This document shows positions 9,062 to 17,686 of a stretch of 64,000 bases of DNA, piece by piece. The DNA is from JASHVB01 sp963780805. Its GTDB lineage: Bacteria; Pseudomonadota; Alphaproteobacteria; Acetobacterales; Acetobacteraceae. A program made the translations under genes and the position numbers. The stretch is taken from contig CAWADP010000009.1 in assembly GCA_963780805.1 (NCBI GenBank), forward strand, positions 1,776,433-1,840,432, written 5' to 3'. Each line of letters begins with the position of its first letter. Within the stretch, counting starts at the first letter, position 1. Under the pieces are notes generated by a model. The model made no database searches. It was not told the origin of the DNA and was given only the letters and a program-made list of their open reading frames with translations.

Positions 9062-10330
9062 ATGCTGCTGGGAGCCATCGCTGACGACTTCACGGGCGCC
9101 ACCGACCTCTGCTCTATGCTGGTGCGCGGCGGCATGCGTACGGTGCAGCTCATTGGCGTGCCGTCGGACACCGCCGTGCCGCTCGATGCAGACGCTGTTG
9201 TCGTTGCGCTGAAGTCCCGCACCGCGCCGGTGCGCGAGGCGGTGCAGCAGAGCCTCGCCGCGCTCGCCTGGCTGCGCCGTGCCGGGTGCCGGCAGTTCTT
9301 CTTCAAGTATTGCTCCACCTTCGACAGCACCGATGAGGGCAACATCGGTCCTGTCGCCGACGCGCTGATCCACGCGCTTGGCTGCGGCTTCGCGCTTGCC
9401 AATCCCGCGTTCCCCACGAACGCACGCACCGTCTATCAGGGCCATCTGTTCGTGGGCGGCGCGCTGCTGAACGAGAGCGGCATGGAGCACCATCCGCTGA
9501 CTCCGATGACCGATGCCAACCTGGTGCGCGTGCTCGGCCGCCAGACCGACGGCACGGTTGGCCTGGTGCCGTATGCGACGGTGGAACGCGGTGCCGGAGC
9601 CATCCGCGACGCCATGACGGCATTGAAGGAGCAAGGACGGCGCTATGCGATCGTCGATGCGGTGAACGACGCGCATCTGCTGGCGATCGGCGAAGCGGCG
9701 GCAGAGCATGCGCTGATCACCGGTGGATCGGGTGTCGCGATGGGGCTGCCGGCGAACTTCCGTCGCGCGGGATTGCTGCCGGCGCAAGGCGATGCGGGCG
9801 CGTTGCCGCATGTCGAAGGTCATGCCGCGGCAATCGCCGGTTCGTGTTCGCGCGCGACACTGGCACAACTCGGCAACGCACGCGGTCAGTTGCCGCTATG
9901 GCAGCTCGATGTGCTTGGCACACCCGATGCGGACAAGCTTGCGGCGGCCGCATTGGATTGGGCGCGCGGCAAGTTGGGCGACACGCCGATCGTCATCGCG
10001 GCATCGGCGCCACCCGATGCGGTTGCCGCCGTGCAGGCGAAGCTCGGGCGTGATGCCGCCGGTGCGCTGATCGAATCCGCCTTGGCGCAAATCGCCGCGG
10101 CCATCGTCGATGCGGGCGTGCGTCGCCTGGTCGTGGCGGGCGGCGAGACGGCGGGCGCAGTGGTGCAGCGTCTCGGCGTCAGCAGTCTGCGCATCGGCAC
10201 GGAGATCGATCCCGGCGTGCCCTGGACCTATGCGGAAGGCAGCGGCGCGCCGATGCTGCTGGCACTGAAGTCGGGGAATTTCGGCGCGCCGGACTTCTTC
10301 ACCAAGGCATTCGCCATGCTGGAGGCATGA
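9062..10330 (+). CDS. otnK: 3-oxo-tetronate kinase
   Basis: 422 residues starting at ATG 9062 with GGAGG eight bases upstream. It belongs to the four-carbon acid sugar kinase family (DUF1537), which phosphorylates 3-oxo-tetronate with ATP during threonate and erythronate catabolism. The N-terminal LGAIADDFTGATDLCSMLVRGG is the family signature; the middle GSGVAMGLPANFRR and the C-terminal VVAGGETAGAVVQRLG nucleotide-binding motif are intact. otnC starts two bases after the stop codon, so the two are certainly co-transcribed and catalyse consecutive steps. No dehydrogenase or transporter of the pathway is adjacent; a possible isomerase (hyi) lies about 14 kb away. Confidence 0.93.
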   Translation: MLLGAIADDFTGATDLCSMLVRGGMRTVQLIGVPSDTAVPLDADAVVVALKSRTAPVREAVQQSLAALAWLRRAGCRQFFFKYCSTFDSTDEGNIGPVADALIHALGCGFALANPAFPTNARTVYQGHLFVGGALLNESGMEHHPLTPMTDANLVRVLGRQTDGTVGLVPYATVERGAGAIRDAMTALKEQGRRYAIVDAVNDAHLLAIGEAAAEHALITGGSGVAMGLPANFRRAGLLPAQGDAGALPHVEGHAAAIAGSCSRATLAQLGNARGQLPLWQLDVLGTPDADKLAAAALDWARGKLGDTPIVIAASAPPDAVAAVQAKLGRDAAGALIESALAQIAAAIVDAGVRRLVVAGGETAGAVVQRLGVSSLRIGTEIDPGVPWTYAEGSGAPMLLALKSGNFGAPDFFTKAFAMLEA

Positions 10331-10331
10331 C

Positions 10332-10967
10332 ATGACCGAGCAAGACACCCGCCAGCTTCTGGTTGAACTCGCCGCCAGCCTGTTCGCGCGCGGCTTCTCG
10401 GTGGGCAGCGCGGGCAACATCAGCGTGAGATTGCCAAAGGAATCCGGCGGCGGCTATCTGATCACGCCGACCAATTCGAGCCTCGGCCGGCTCGATGCGT
10501 CGCGGCTGTCGCGGCTGGATGCGGAGTTCCGTCACGTCGGCGGCGACAGGCCGTCGAAGGAGGTGTTCATGCACCGCGCGATGTACCGCGCGCGTGCGGA
10601 GGCCGGAGCGGTGGTGCACCTGCATTCGACGCAGGCAACGGCGGTGGCGTGTCTGCCGGACGTGGACCGCGACAATCCTATTCCGCCGCTGACGCCATAT
10701 TTCGTGATGCGGGTGGGGCGGCGGCTGCCGATCGTCGAGTATTACCGGCCAGGCGATCCGGCGATGGAGCCGGCAATCTTCGCCGCGGCGCAGGATGCAC
10801 GCGCGGTGCTGCTGGCAAATCACGGGCCGGTGGTATCCGGGGGAACGCTGACCGATGCGGTCTACGCGGCGGAGGAACTGGAAGAAGCGGCGAAGCTGTT
10901 CCTGATGCTGCGCCACACCGCACCGCGCCTGCTGACGCCGCAGCAGGCCGAAGAATTGCTTGGGTGA
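10332..10967 (+). CDS. otnC: 3-oxo-tetronate 4-phosphate decarboxylase (class II aldolase family)
   Basis: 211 residues, class II aldolase/adducin fold. The OtnC reaction removes CO2 from 3-oxo-tetronate 4-phosphate to give dihydroxyacetone phosphate. The SAGNISVRLP motif near the N-terminus, the catalytic acid region (PSKEVFMHRAMY) and the zinc-ligand histidines in VHLHSTQATAVAC and LLANHGPVVSG are all present. It follows otnK with a one-base gap and is the last gene of the pair; a hairpin overlapping its stop codon terminates the opposite-strand gene. Confidence 0.92.
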   Translation: MTEQDTRQLLVELAASLFARGFSVGSAGNISVRLPKESGGGYLITPTNSSLGRLDASRLSRLDAEFRHVGGDRPSKEVFMHRAMYRARAEAGAVVHLHSTQATAVACLPDVDRDNPIPPLTPYFVMRVGRRLPIVEYYRPGDPAMEPAIFAAAQDARAVLLANHGPVVSGGTLTDAVYAAEELEEAAKLFLMLRHTAPRLLTPQQAEELLG

Positions 10968-11004
10968 AAAAACCGACCTCTCCCGCGTTGTACGCGGGAG
11001 AGGT
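10967..11004 (-). terminator. Rho-independent terminator of the H1-like gene
   Basis: Perfect 13-bp stem (arms 10976-10988 and 10992-11004, loop of 3) followed on the minus strand by CGGTTTTTT. It lies just after the stop of the lysine-rich gene at 11015 and overlaps the otnC stop codon on the other strand, so it separates the two convergent transcripts. Confidence 0.88.
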
Positions 11005-11014
11005 TGCCGATGGG

Positions 11015-11353
11015 TCAGCTCATCGTATCGCCGGAGCCGCCTTCGTCCATGTCCGGCATCGGCGACGCGGCAGCCTTCCGCTTGCGGCCGCCAGCCTTCT
11101 TCTTGGCGCCAGCCTTCTTCTTGCCAGCGGCCTTCTTCTTGCCGACAGCCTTCTTCTTGCCAGCGACCTTCTTCTTGCCGACAGCCTTGCGGCCGACGGT
11201 CTTGCGCGCGCCCTTCGCGACGGCCTTGCGCCCGCCCTTCTTGGCAGCGGCCTTCTTCTTCTTGGCGCCAACCTTCTTCTTTCCCGCCTTCTTGGCGGCC
11301 CGGATGGCCATCGCCATGGCCCTCGGCTTCTCCGTTGTCTCTTCGTTGTCCAC
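11015..11353 (-). CDS. Histone H1-like, lysine/alanine-rich nucleoid protein
   Basis: 112 residues. I choose the GTG at 11353 because AAGGAG lies nine bases upstream; the longer open frame from 11509 lacks a ribosome site. After a short acidic leader (DNEETTEKPRA) almost the whole protein is made of AKKA, GKKK and AAKK blocks, ending in an acidic tail (MPDMDEGGSGD). Such low-complexity basic tails bind DNA non-specifically in bacterial H1-like (Hc1/AlgP-type) proteins and are usually unstructured. The DNA shows the matching degenerate repeats of a CTTCTTGCC unit on the plus strand. Its own terminator follows. Role in nucleoid compaction is inferred. Confidence 0.8.
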   Translation of the reverse strand: MDNEETTEKPRAMAMAIRAAKKAGKKKVGAKKKKAAAKKGGRKAVAKGARKTVGRKAVGKKKVAGKKKAVGKKKAAGKKKAGAKKKAGGRKRKAAASPMPDMDEGGSGDTMS

Positions 11354-12193
11354 TTGTTGAAGCTCCTTCTGGTCTCGTTCGTTTGTTGACGCGGTTTGAC
11401 TCACGGCCGGCCGTGCAGCCGGTTCCGCACTATGTCTGCCGTTGCATCGCTTCCGCGCGGACAGACCGGCAACGTCGGGACGGCGATCGGAGCAGCCTTG
11501 CCGCGCCATGCCAGCGCGAACGCGTCAATCGGGCATGGTGGCTGTCCGGGGAATCCGGCGCGGAAGCGCGCCAGTTCCTGCGCATGCGATGACCGCGAAC
11601 GTCCCGATGAGCGGCGAACCGAACCGGCGCAGCGTGTGTGCGCCACGGTGTTCGCCGTTGCCTGCGCGATCCTGTCCGACATGTCGGCACCCGATCGCCT
11701 CTGCTGCATCTGGACGAAGCTGCGGCCCATGGACCGTCCCTTCCGTTTGTAGCCGCGCGCACCGATTGACTTGAAGCGTTATGCGAATCGGGTACGCGCA
11801 TGCTGAATTCGCTAAACATCTTCCCGCGTGCGCATGTCAACAAAAAGCAACGTCGTATTGCGTCGATGGCGCAAAAACATTCGTACGACTGGCGATGCGA
11901 TGCAAACCTGCCACACATCGTACAAAGGCGGTGCCCGACGATGGGTTGGCCGATGGTGCGCAGAGCTGTTCCCGTCATGCTCCGCGAAGCATGCATCGGC
12001 GAAGGTCAGTGGCAGTATCCACGACGTCTTTGCTCTTGCGTCGCGCTGTGGAGGTTCGGCCTTCGCCGCATGGTCCGTCGATGCAACGCGGAGCATGCCG
12101 TCATGGCCGCCCATCTTCCCGCATCGTTCTGACGTGTCTGCCGGCGTCGCGGCCCGATCGATCGTGCGCAGATGGCCGGCACAAGGCCGGCCC
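11354..12193. other. 840 bp without a supportable gene
   Basis: Upstream region of the H1-like gene. Overlapping open frames on both strands have no family character and no ribosome sites. The part from about 11780 to 11960 is visibly poorer in GC than its surroundings (CAACAAAAAGCAACG region), which could mark a promoter region or acquired DNA. I see no RNA gene. Confidence 0.5.
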
Positions 12194-12400
12194 TGACGAG
12201 AGTTTGCCCTGACGAGAGCTTGCTCCGACGAGAGCTTGCCCTGACGAGAGCTTGCCATGACGAGAGTTTGCCCTGACGAGAGCTTGCCATGACGAGAGTT
12301 TGCCCTGAGGAGAGCTTGCCGTGACGAGAGTTTGCCCTGACGGGAGCTTACCGTGACGAGAGTTTGCCGGGACGAGAAATTGCCCGGACGCGACATTGCC
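12194..12400. repeat. Tandem array: 13 copies of a 16-bp unit
   Basis: Unit TGACGAGAGYTTGCCN, repeated head to tail without spacers from 12194; the last two units (from about 12370) are more diverged. Y alternates between T and C and the last base varies among C, A and G, giving a loosely alternating pattern of two sub-types. Because 16 is not a multiple of 3, every frame reads through a different peptide, so the array is not coding. It is not a CRISPR array because there are no spacers. It lies about 215 bp beyond the prpC stop codon. Confidence 0.95.
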
Positions 12401-12560
12401 GGCCATCACGCGAAAGGCGAACAAGCAGGCTATCTTGACGCCGATGGGGCCATAGCCCGCCATGACGAAGCCGCAGGCCGCGATGTGCTCAAGCATGTTG
12501 CTTCACGCCGGCGGCGATCCGCATCGCGTCTGGCACCCTTCCCTGCGACGCAGCCCCCAA

Positions 12561-12595
12561 CAAAAAACCGCCGCGGCATCGCGGCCGCGGCGGTT
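12561..12595 (-). terminator. Rho-independent terminator of prpDC
   Basis: Perfect 11-bp GC-rich stem (arms 12566-12576 and 12585-12595, 8-nt loop) followed on the minus strand by a run of six T. It lies 20 bp past the prpC stop and is a strong canonical terminator. Confidence 0.93.
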
Positions 12596-12614
12596 GGCCG
12601 GAACGCGCGCCGGC

Positions 12615-13769
12615 TTACTTGCGCTTCTCGATCGGCACGAACGGCACGTTTTCCGGCCCGGTGTAGTTCGCCGTCGGGCGGATCAGCTTGTTGTCGATCC
12701 TCTGCTCGATGACGTGGGCACCCCAGCCTGAAGTGCGGGCGATCACGAACAGCGGCGTGAACATCGCCGTGGGCACGCCGAGCATGTGGTAGGAGATGGC
12801 GCTGAACCAATCCAGGTTGGCGAACATCTGCTTGGCGTCGGACATCGTCGCCTCGATCCGGTCGGCGATCTGGAACAGCTTCATCGAGCCGGCGGCCTGC
12901 GACAGGCGGCGCGCGACATCCTTGATGACCTTGTTGCGCGGATCGGCGATCGTATAGACGGCGTGGCCAAAGCCGATGATCACCTCGCGGTTGGCGACGC
13001 GCTTGCGGATGTCCGCCTCCGCTTCGTCGGGCAAGTCGTAGCGGCTCTGGATCTCGAACGACACCTCATTGGCGCCGCCGTGCTTCGGGCCGCGCAGCGC
13101 GCCGATGCCGGCGGTGATCGCCGAGTGCATGTCGGCGCCGGTGCCCGCCACCACCCGGCAGGTGAACGTGGAGGCGTTGAACTCATGCTCCGCGTAGAGG
13201 ATCAGCGAGGTATGCATGGCGCGGACGAACATCTCGCTGGGCGGCTTGCCGTGCAGCAGGTGCAGGAAGTGGCCGCCGATCGAGTCGTCGTCGGTCTCGA
13301 CCTCGATGCGCCTGCCATTATGCGCGTAGTGGAACCAGTAGAGCAGGGCGGGGCCGAGGCACGCCATCAGGCGGTCGATGATGTCGCGTGCGCCGGGCTG
13401 GTTCTGGTTGTCCTTCTCCGGCAGCACGCAGCCGAGCGCGGAGACGGCGGTGCGCATCACGTCCATCGGATGCGAAGCAGCGGGCAGCGACTCGAGAGTC
13501 TGGCGCACGCTGGCGGGCAGGCCGCGCAGCGACCGCAGCTTCTCCTTGTAGGCCGCGAGTTCGGCGCGGGTCGGCAGCTTGCCGTGCACCAGGAGGTGGG
13601 CGATCTCCTCGAACTCGCATTGCTCGGCGACGTCGAGGATGTCGTAGCCGCGGTAATGCAGGTCATTGCCGCTGCGCCCGACCGTGCAGAGCGCGGTGTT
13701 GCCGGCGGTGACGCCGGACAGGCCGACGCCGCGCTTGGCACGGTTGGGAAGAGCAGTGGATTGGCTCAT
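12615..13769 (-). CDS. prpC: 2-methylcitrate synthase (citrate synthase family)
   Basis: 384 residues from ATG 13769, which has AAGGAG eight bases upstream. The enzyme condenses propionyl-CoA (or acetyl-CoA) with oxaloacetate. Family signatures are intact: the N-terminal GVTAGNTALCTVGRSGNDLHYRGY, GALRGPKHGGANE with the active-site His, VIIGFGHAVY with the second catalytic His, and the aspartate region near ANLDWFSAISYHMLGVPTAMF. The short N-terminus and NDLHYRGYDI favour the PrpC group over the TCA-cycle enzyme. prpD lies upstream on the same strand, supporting the 2-methylcitrate role; prpB is not in the window. Confidence 0.92.
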   Translation of the reverse strand: MSQSTALPNRAKRGVGLSGVTAGNTALCTVGRSGNDLHYRGYDILDVAEQCEFEEIAHLLVHGKLPTRAELAAYKEKLRSLRGLPASVRQTLESLPAASHPMDVMRTAVSALGCVLPEKDNQNQPGARDIIDRLMACLGPALLYWFHYAHNGRRIEVETDDDSIGGHFLHLLHGKPPSEMFVRAMHTSLILYAEHEFNASTFTCRVVAGTGADMHSAITAGIGALRGPKHGGANEVSFEIQSRYDLPDEAEADIRKRVANREVIIGFGHAVYTIADPRNKVIKDVARRLSQAAGSMKLFQIADRIEATMSDAKQMFANLDWFSAISYHMLGVPTAMFTPLFVIARTSGWGAHVIEQRIDNKLIRPTANYTGPENVPFVPIEKRK

Positions 13770-13830
13770 GGGTGTGCTCCTTGTGGTTGGCGTCATGCTT
13801 GAGAAGAGGAAGCGGCGGCGGCGGAGGAGA

Positions 13831-13943
13831 GGACACCCCCTCCCCTTGACGGAGGGGGCCAGGGGGAGGGGTGCGTACAAACGAATGTCCTGGTCGTTTC
13901 GACCCCTTCCACCGGCCCCCTCCAACAAGGGGAGGGGGTGTCC
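13831..13943. repeat. Palindromic intergenic element between prpC and prpD
   Basis: Outer arms 13831-13848 and 13926-13943 are an 18-bp perfect inverted repeat (GGACACCCCCTCCCCTTG). The arms continue inward with imperfect pairing (GGAGGGGGCC with GGCCCCCTCC), so the 113 bp can fold on itself. It separates prpD from prpC and could attenuate or protect the transcript, though a mobile palindromic repeat is equally possible. Confidence 0.8.
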
Positions 13944-14003
13944 TTTTCTTCTTCTTGTGCTCGTCCTCGTCCGCCCCGCCGCCTCATCTTCCTCTTTCTC
14001 GAA

Positions 14004-15512
14004 TCAAAATATCCCGGGCTTCCCGACTGCCAACGTGCCCGCCGGCAACGCGACGTTCAGACCGGAAAGTTCCTCCGCCTTCAGCCGCGGCAACGATTGC
14101 GCGACGTCCAGGAAGCGGTTCGCCTCACGTGGCGTGATGATGCCGTCCGTCATCTCGCGGAACTTGTGGATGTAGTCGTCGCGTCCGAACGGCCTGGTGC
14201 CGCGCGGGTGCGCGTTCGCGACCGCCATCTCGTCCACCAGGGTTATGCCGTCGCGCAGGACCACTTCGACGCGGCCGCCGAACGCCAGTTCATTCGGATC
14301 GGTGGAAAGGTAGCGCCGCTCCCACTCGGGATCCTCGCGCGTTTCGACCTTATGCCACAACCGCACCGTATCGGGCCGCGCCGCGCGCTTCGGTGCGTAG
14401 CTGTCCACGTGATGCCACCGCCCGTCCTGCAGCGCGACGGCGAAGATATACATGATCGAGTGATCGAGCGTCTCGCGGCTGGCCTTCGGGTCCATCTTCT
14501 GCGGGTCGTTCGCCCCGGTGCCGATCACCGAATGCGTGTGGTGGCTGGTATGGATGACGATCCGCTCCACCGCCTCCAGGTCGAGGATCTGCTCGCGCAT
14601 GCGGAACGCCAGGTCGATCAGCGCCTGCGACTGGTACTCGGCGCTGTGTTCCTTGGTGAAGCTGTCGAGGATGGCGCGCTTCGGCTCGCCCGGCGCCGGC
14701 AGTGGCACCTGATAGTGCGCCTGCGGCCCGTCCAGCACCCAGGCGATCACGCTGTCCTCGCCTTCATAGATCGGGCTCGGAGCGCCTTCGCCGCGCATCA
14801 CGCGGTCGACCGCTTCCACCGCCAGCTTGCCGGCATGGGCAGGGGCATAGGCCTTCCACGAGCTGATTTCACCCTTGCGCGATTGCCGCGTGGTGACGCT
14901 GACATGCACCGCCTGCTGCGCCGCCTGGTAGATCGCCTCCGGCTTCAGGTTCAGCAGCGTGCCGATTCCCGCCGCCTGCGCCGGGCAGAGATGGGTGATG
15001 TGATCGATGCGGTGCTTGTGCAGCGAGATCGCGCGCACGAGGTCGATGTGCACCTCGTAGCCGGTGGCGATGCCGCGGATCAGATCGCGGCCCGACTTGC
15101 CCATGGTCTGCGCCACCGCCAGGATCGGCGGTATGTTGTCGCCGGGATGCGAGTAGTCCTGCGCCAGGAACGTGTCGTGCATGTCGAGCTCGCGCACCGC
15201 GGTGCCGTTGGCCCAGGCGGCGTATTCCGGACTGACGGTCTTGCTGGAGGCGACGCCGAACACCGTGGCACCTGCGGCGCCACGCGGACGCGGATGGCCC
15301 AGCGCCATGTCGCGCGCCGACAACGGCGCATGACGATTGACCGATGCGACCGCCACCGCCGCGTTGTCGATCACACGGTTGACGATCATCTCGGTGACGT
15401 CCTTCTCCACCGCCACCTTGTCGGCGGCGACGGCGGCGATCTTCCAGGCAAGCTGGTCCTCGCGCTTCAGGTTGTCCGTTGAGGGATGCACCCTCACGTC
15501 GTGCAGGATCAT
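14004..15512 (-). CDS. prpD: 2-methylcitrate dehydratase (MmgE/PrpD family)
   Basis: 502 residues from ATG 15512 with GGAGGAAACGC directly upstream; the longer frame to 15617 has no support. PrpD removes water from 2-methylcitrate to form 2-methyl-cis-aconitate without an iron-sulfur cluster. Visible family motifs are WANGTAVRELDMHDTF, DYSHPGDNIPPILAVAQ and the ISLHKHRIDHITHLCPAQAA segment, followed by RQSRKGEISSWKAYAPAHAG. Length and ending (PAGTLAVGKPGIF) match the family. It is the first gene of a prpD-prpC unit for propionate breakdown. Confidence 0.93.
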   Translation of the reverse strand: MILHDVRVHPSTDNLKREDQLAWKIAAVAADKVAVEKDVTEMIVNRVIDNAAVAVASVNRHAPLSARDMALGHPRPRGAAGATVFGVASSKTVSPEYAAWANGTAVRELDMHDTFLAQDYSHPGDNIPPILAVAQTMGKSGRDLIRGIATGYEVHIDLVRAISLHKHRIDHITHLCPAQAAGIGTLLNLKPEAIYQAAQQAVHVSVTTRQSRKGEISSWKAYAPAHAGKLAVEAVDRVMRGEGAPSPIYEGEDSVIAWVLDGPQAHYQVPLPAPGEPKRAILDSFTKEHSAEYQSQALIDLAFRMREQILDLEAVERIVIHTSHHTHSVIGTGANDPQKMDPKASRETLDHSIMYIFAVALQDGRWHHVDSYAPKRAARPDTVRLWHKVETREDPEWERRYLSTDPNELAFGGRVEVVLRDGITLVDEMAVANAHPRGTRPFGRDDYIHKFREMTDGIITPREANRFLDVAQSLPRLKAEELSGLNVALPAGTLAVGKPGIF

Positions 15513-15652
15513 GCGTTTCCTCCGATGGGTCGGCTGGCGTCGGTATCCGATCCTTCGTAGGGTCGGCGTGGCGCACCGGCAAGCGCACTGGACTGCACGC
15601 GTGGTGTGCGCACACACTTATATATAGTGAGCAGGAGGCGGCTGACGCTCCG

Positions 15653-15760
15653 ATGATCCCTCCGGCAATCGCGGCAGACCGGCCGGCGCTGCGGCGAGCG
15701 ATCGTCGCGTCGCGCCGTTCGGCGCGCACCGGAGGTCACAGAAAAAGACTGCAGGAGTAC
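15653..15760 (+). pseudogene. Frameshifted N-terminus of the GNAT acetyltransferase
   Basis: The reading frame from ATG 15653 encodes MIPPAIAADRPALRRAIV and then LQEY, a normal GNAT opening with an additional stretch of about 14 codons between the two. At base 15761 one extra C breaks the frame: deleting it gives LQEYERRHHDTRLPGK and joins this fragment to the downstream acetyltransferase frame. So either the gene is a pseudogene, or the sequence carries a one-base error here. Confidence 0.6.
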
Positions 15761-15824
15761 CGAGCGCCGGCACCACGATACGCGTCTGCCAGGCAAGCAG
15801 GTTGCCGACGATTACCTGGAGTGG

Positions 15825-16178
15825 ATGTGCCGCCGATCGGCTGCCGATGGGACGATCCTGGTGGCGGAGATCGATGGTGCCTTCGCGGGCTTCGTCGCAG
15901 GCTGGATCGAGCAGGCACCCAACACAGCCGAAACGCCGGATGCCAACCGTTTCGGCCTGGTATCCGACATCTTCGTCGCGCCCGAGTTTCGCGGCCGCCG
16001 TCTCGCCGCGCGGTTGATCGGCGCGATGGAGCAAGCCGTGCGCAGCGCCGGAGTGGTGCCCGTGCGCGTCAGCACGCTCGCGGCCAACGAGTCCGCGCGG
16101 CGCAGCTACCAACATGCGGGCTTCGTCCCGTACGAGATCGTCCACGCGAAGCGGATTGGTGAGAACGGCCATGAGTGA
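15825..16178 (+). CDS. GNAT-family N-acetyltransferase (N-terminally truncated by a frameshift)
   Basis: The open frame with a start at 15825 gives 117 residues covering the GNAT core: GTILVAEIDGAFAGFVAGWIE, then SDIFVAPEFRGRRLAARLIG, the acetyl-CoA pyrophosphate-binding motif (R-G-R-R-L-A), and LAANESARRSYQHAGFVPYE. Sensible coding continues upstream in the same frame without a start codon and joins the fragment beginning at 15653 after one base is removed near 15761. The intact protein would have 174 residues. The stop overlaps the start of the amidohydrolase gene (ATGAGTGA), so the two were one transcriptional unit. Acetyl acceptor unknown. Confidence 0.75.
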   Translation: MCRRSAADGTILVAEIDGAFAGFVAGWIEQAPNTAETPDANRFGLVSDIFVAPEFRGRRLAARLIGAMEQAVRSAGVVPVRVSTLAANESARRSYQHAGFVPYEIVHAKRIGENGHE

Positions 16179-17550
16179 CGCCGCAGGCAAGGCATTCGAC
16201 CGGGTGATCGTCGGCACGGTGGTGACGCCCGATGCGATCATCGACCACGGCTATGTCGCGTTCCGCGGCGAGACGATCGCCGCGATCGGCGAGGGTGCGT
16301 TGCCGCCGGCGGTGGAAACCATCGACCACAGCGGCAATCTGATCCTGCCGGGGCTTGTGGATGGCCACATGCACACCTCGTCGTCCACCGGTTGGCCCGG
16401 CATCGAGAGTGCGACCCGCTGCGCTGCTGCCGGCGGCGTCACCACGTGCTGCGACATGCCGTACGACGTGCCGGCGCCGGTGACCGACGCGGCGATCCTC
16501 GCCGACAAGATTGGCTGGGTGCAGCGCAGTGCGCACGTGGATATGGCGCTGTACGGCACGATCCGGAAAACCGGCGGCATCGATGCGATCCCGGGCTTGG
16601 CTGCCGCGGGCATCTCGGCGTTCAAGCTGTCCACATATGAGTACGACGCGGTGCGTTTCCCGCGCATCGACCATCCGACGATGCTGGCGGCGTTCGGTGC
16701 CATTGCCAAGACCGGCCTGCCCGTGGCGATCCACAATGAGGACCAGGAACTGGTCGAGTCGCTTTCCAACCAGGCACGCACGGCGGGGCACGTCGAGCCG
16801 ATCATGCATTGCCGCACGCGTCCGCCGCTGGCGGAGACGATGGCGGACCTGGAGATCTTCGAGATGGCGCTGGAAACCGGCGCGCATGTTCATATCGCGC
16901 ACTCGTCGCTGGGACGCGGCTTCGAGATCGCCGAAACGTTTCGTAACATGGGCGGCCAGACGACCGGCGAGGCCTGCGTCCAATACCTGTGCCTGACCGA
17001 GGATGACATCGTGCGGCTCGGCGGCATCGCTAAGTGCAATCCGCCGCTGCGTTCCGCCGCCGAAGTGGAACGGGTGTGGACCTGCCTGCTGGCGGATAAG
17101 ATCGCTTATGTCTCCACTGACCACGCGCCGTGGCCGCTGGAACGTAAGACGCTGCCTGACATCTTCGCGTGCAGCGCCGGGCTGACGGGCCTGCAGAGTT
17201 TCGCGCCGCTGATGTTCTCGCTGCTGGCGGAACGCGGGCTGCCGCCGACGCTGATGGCGACCTATTGCGCCGAGCGCAGCGCGAAGTTGCACGGGCTGTG
17301 GCCGAAGAAGGGCGCGATCAGGATTGGATCGGATGCCGATCTGCTGGTGCTGCGGCCCGGGGATTTCACGTTCGACCACGCGGCGATCCTGGACCGGCCG
17401 GAGATGCGATGGTCGCCCTATCACGGCCGTCGGATGCGTGCGCGCGTCGCGGCAACGTATCTGCGCGGGCGGCTGATCTGGGACGGCGCCCGGCTATTGT
17501 CCTCGCCCGGCAGCGGACGGTTCGTGCCGCGCGGTGCGATGGCTGCGTAG
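16171..17550 (+). CDS. Dihydroorotase/allantoinase-like amidohydrolase
   Basis: 459 residues from ATG 16171, translationally coupled to the GNAT gene. It is a cyclic amidohydrolase with a TIM-barrel metal site: the HxH pair in GLVDGHMHTSS, the putative carbamylated lysine in SAFKLSTYEYD, histidines in VAIHNEDQ and HIAHSS, and the catalytic Asp in YVSTDHAPWPLE. The C-terminal GSDADLLVLRPG returns to the small beta-sandwich. The pattern fits hydrolysis of a cyclic amide such as allantoin, a hydantoin or a dihydropyrimidine; I cannot choose between them. No purine or pyrimidine catabolic genes are adjacent. Confidence 0.88.
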   Translation: MSDAAGKAFDRVIVGTVVTPDAIIDHGYVAFRGETIAAIGEGALPPAVETIDHSGNLILPGLVDGHMHTSSSTGWPGIESATRCAAAGGVTTCCDMPYDVPAPVTDAAILADKIGWVQRSAHVDMALYGTIRKTGGIDAIPGLAAAGISAFKLSTYEYDAVRFPRIDHPTMLAAFGAIAKTGLPVAIHNEDQELVESLSNQARTAGHVEPIMHCRTRPPLAETMADLEIFEMALETGAHVHIAHSSLGRGFEIAETFRNMGGQTTGEACVQYLCLTEDDIVRLGGIAKCNPPLRSAAEVERVWTCLLADKIAYVSTDHAPWPLERKTLPDIFACSAGLTGLQSFAPLMFSLLAERGLPPTLMATYCAERSAKLHGLWPKKGAIRIGSDADLLVLRPGDFTFDHAAILDRPEMRWSPYHGRRMRARVAATYLRGRLIWDGARLLSSPGSGRFVPRGAMAA

Positions 17551-17614
17551 GGCGGAACAGCGAAGTGCATTCGGCCGGACCGCCAGCCGCGAATTGCGCT
17601 TCGCTGTTCCGCCC
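17550..17614. repeat. Inverted repeat after the amidohydrolase stop
   Basis: GGGCGGAACAGCGAAG at 17550-17565 pairs perfectly with 17599-17614; the next bases also pair with few mismatches, leaving a loop of about 20 nt. It begins at the last base of the stop codon and may serve as a transcription end, but has no T-tract. The following bases hold GACCCCTGG repeated about three times (17630-17650). Confidence 0.7.
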
Positions 17615-17686
17615 GACGACACTGACCCCTGGGACCCCTGGGACCCCTGAGGCAGTCCTGTGACGTCTACCGGATCACACCCCGGA

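Noticed and set aside
11812..12396. Repeat protein of 194 residues on the minus strand
   Set aside because: The apparent peptide repeats (SSRQGKLSS-like) come from a 16-bp tandem array that is open in several frames; there is no ribosome site and the unit length is not a multiple of three.
12194..12400. CRISPR array
   Set aside because: The 16-bp units touch each other without unique spacers and no cas genes are near.
13938..15482. 514-codon plus-strand open frame opposite prpD
   Set aside because: It is the antisense shadow of a GC-rich gene; residues are Arg/His-rich without family motifs, while the minus strand encodes a complete PrpD.
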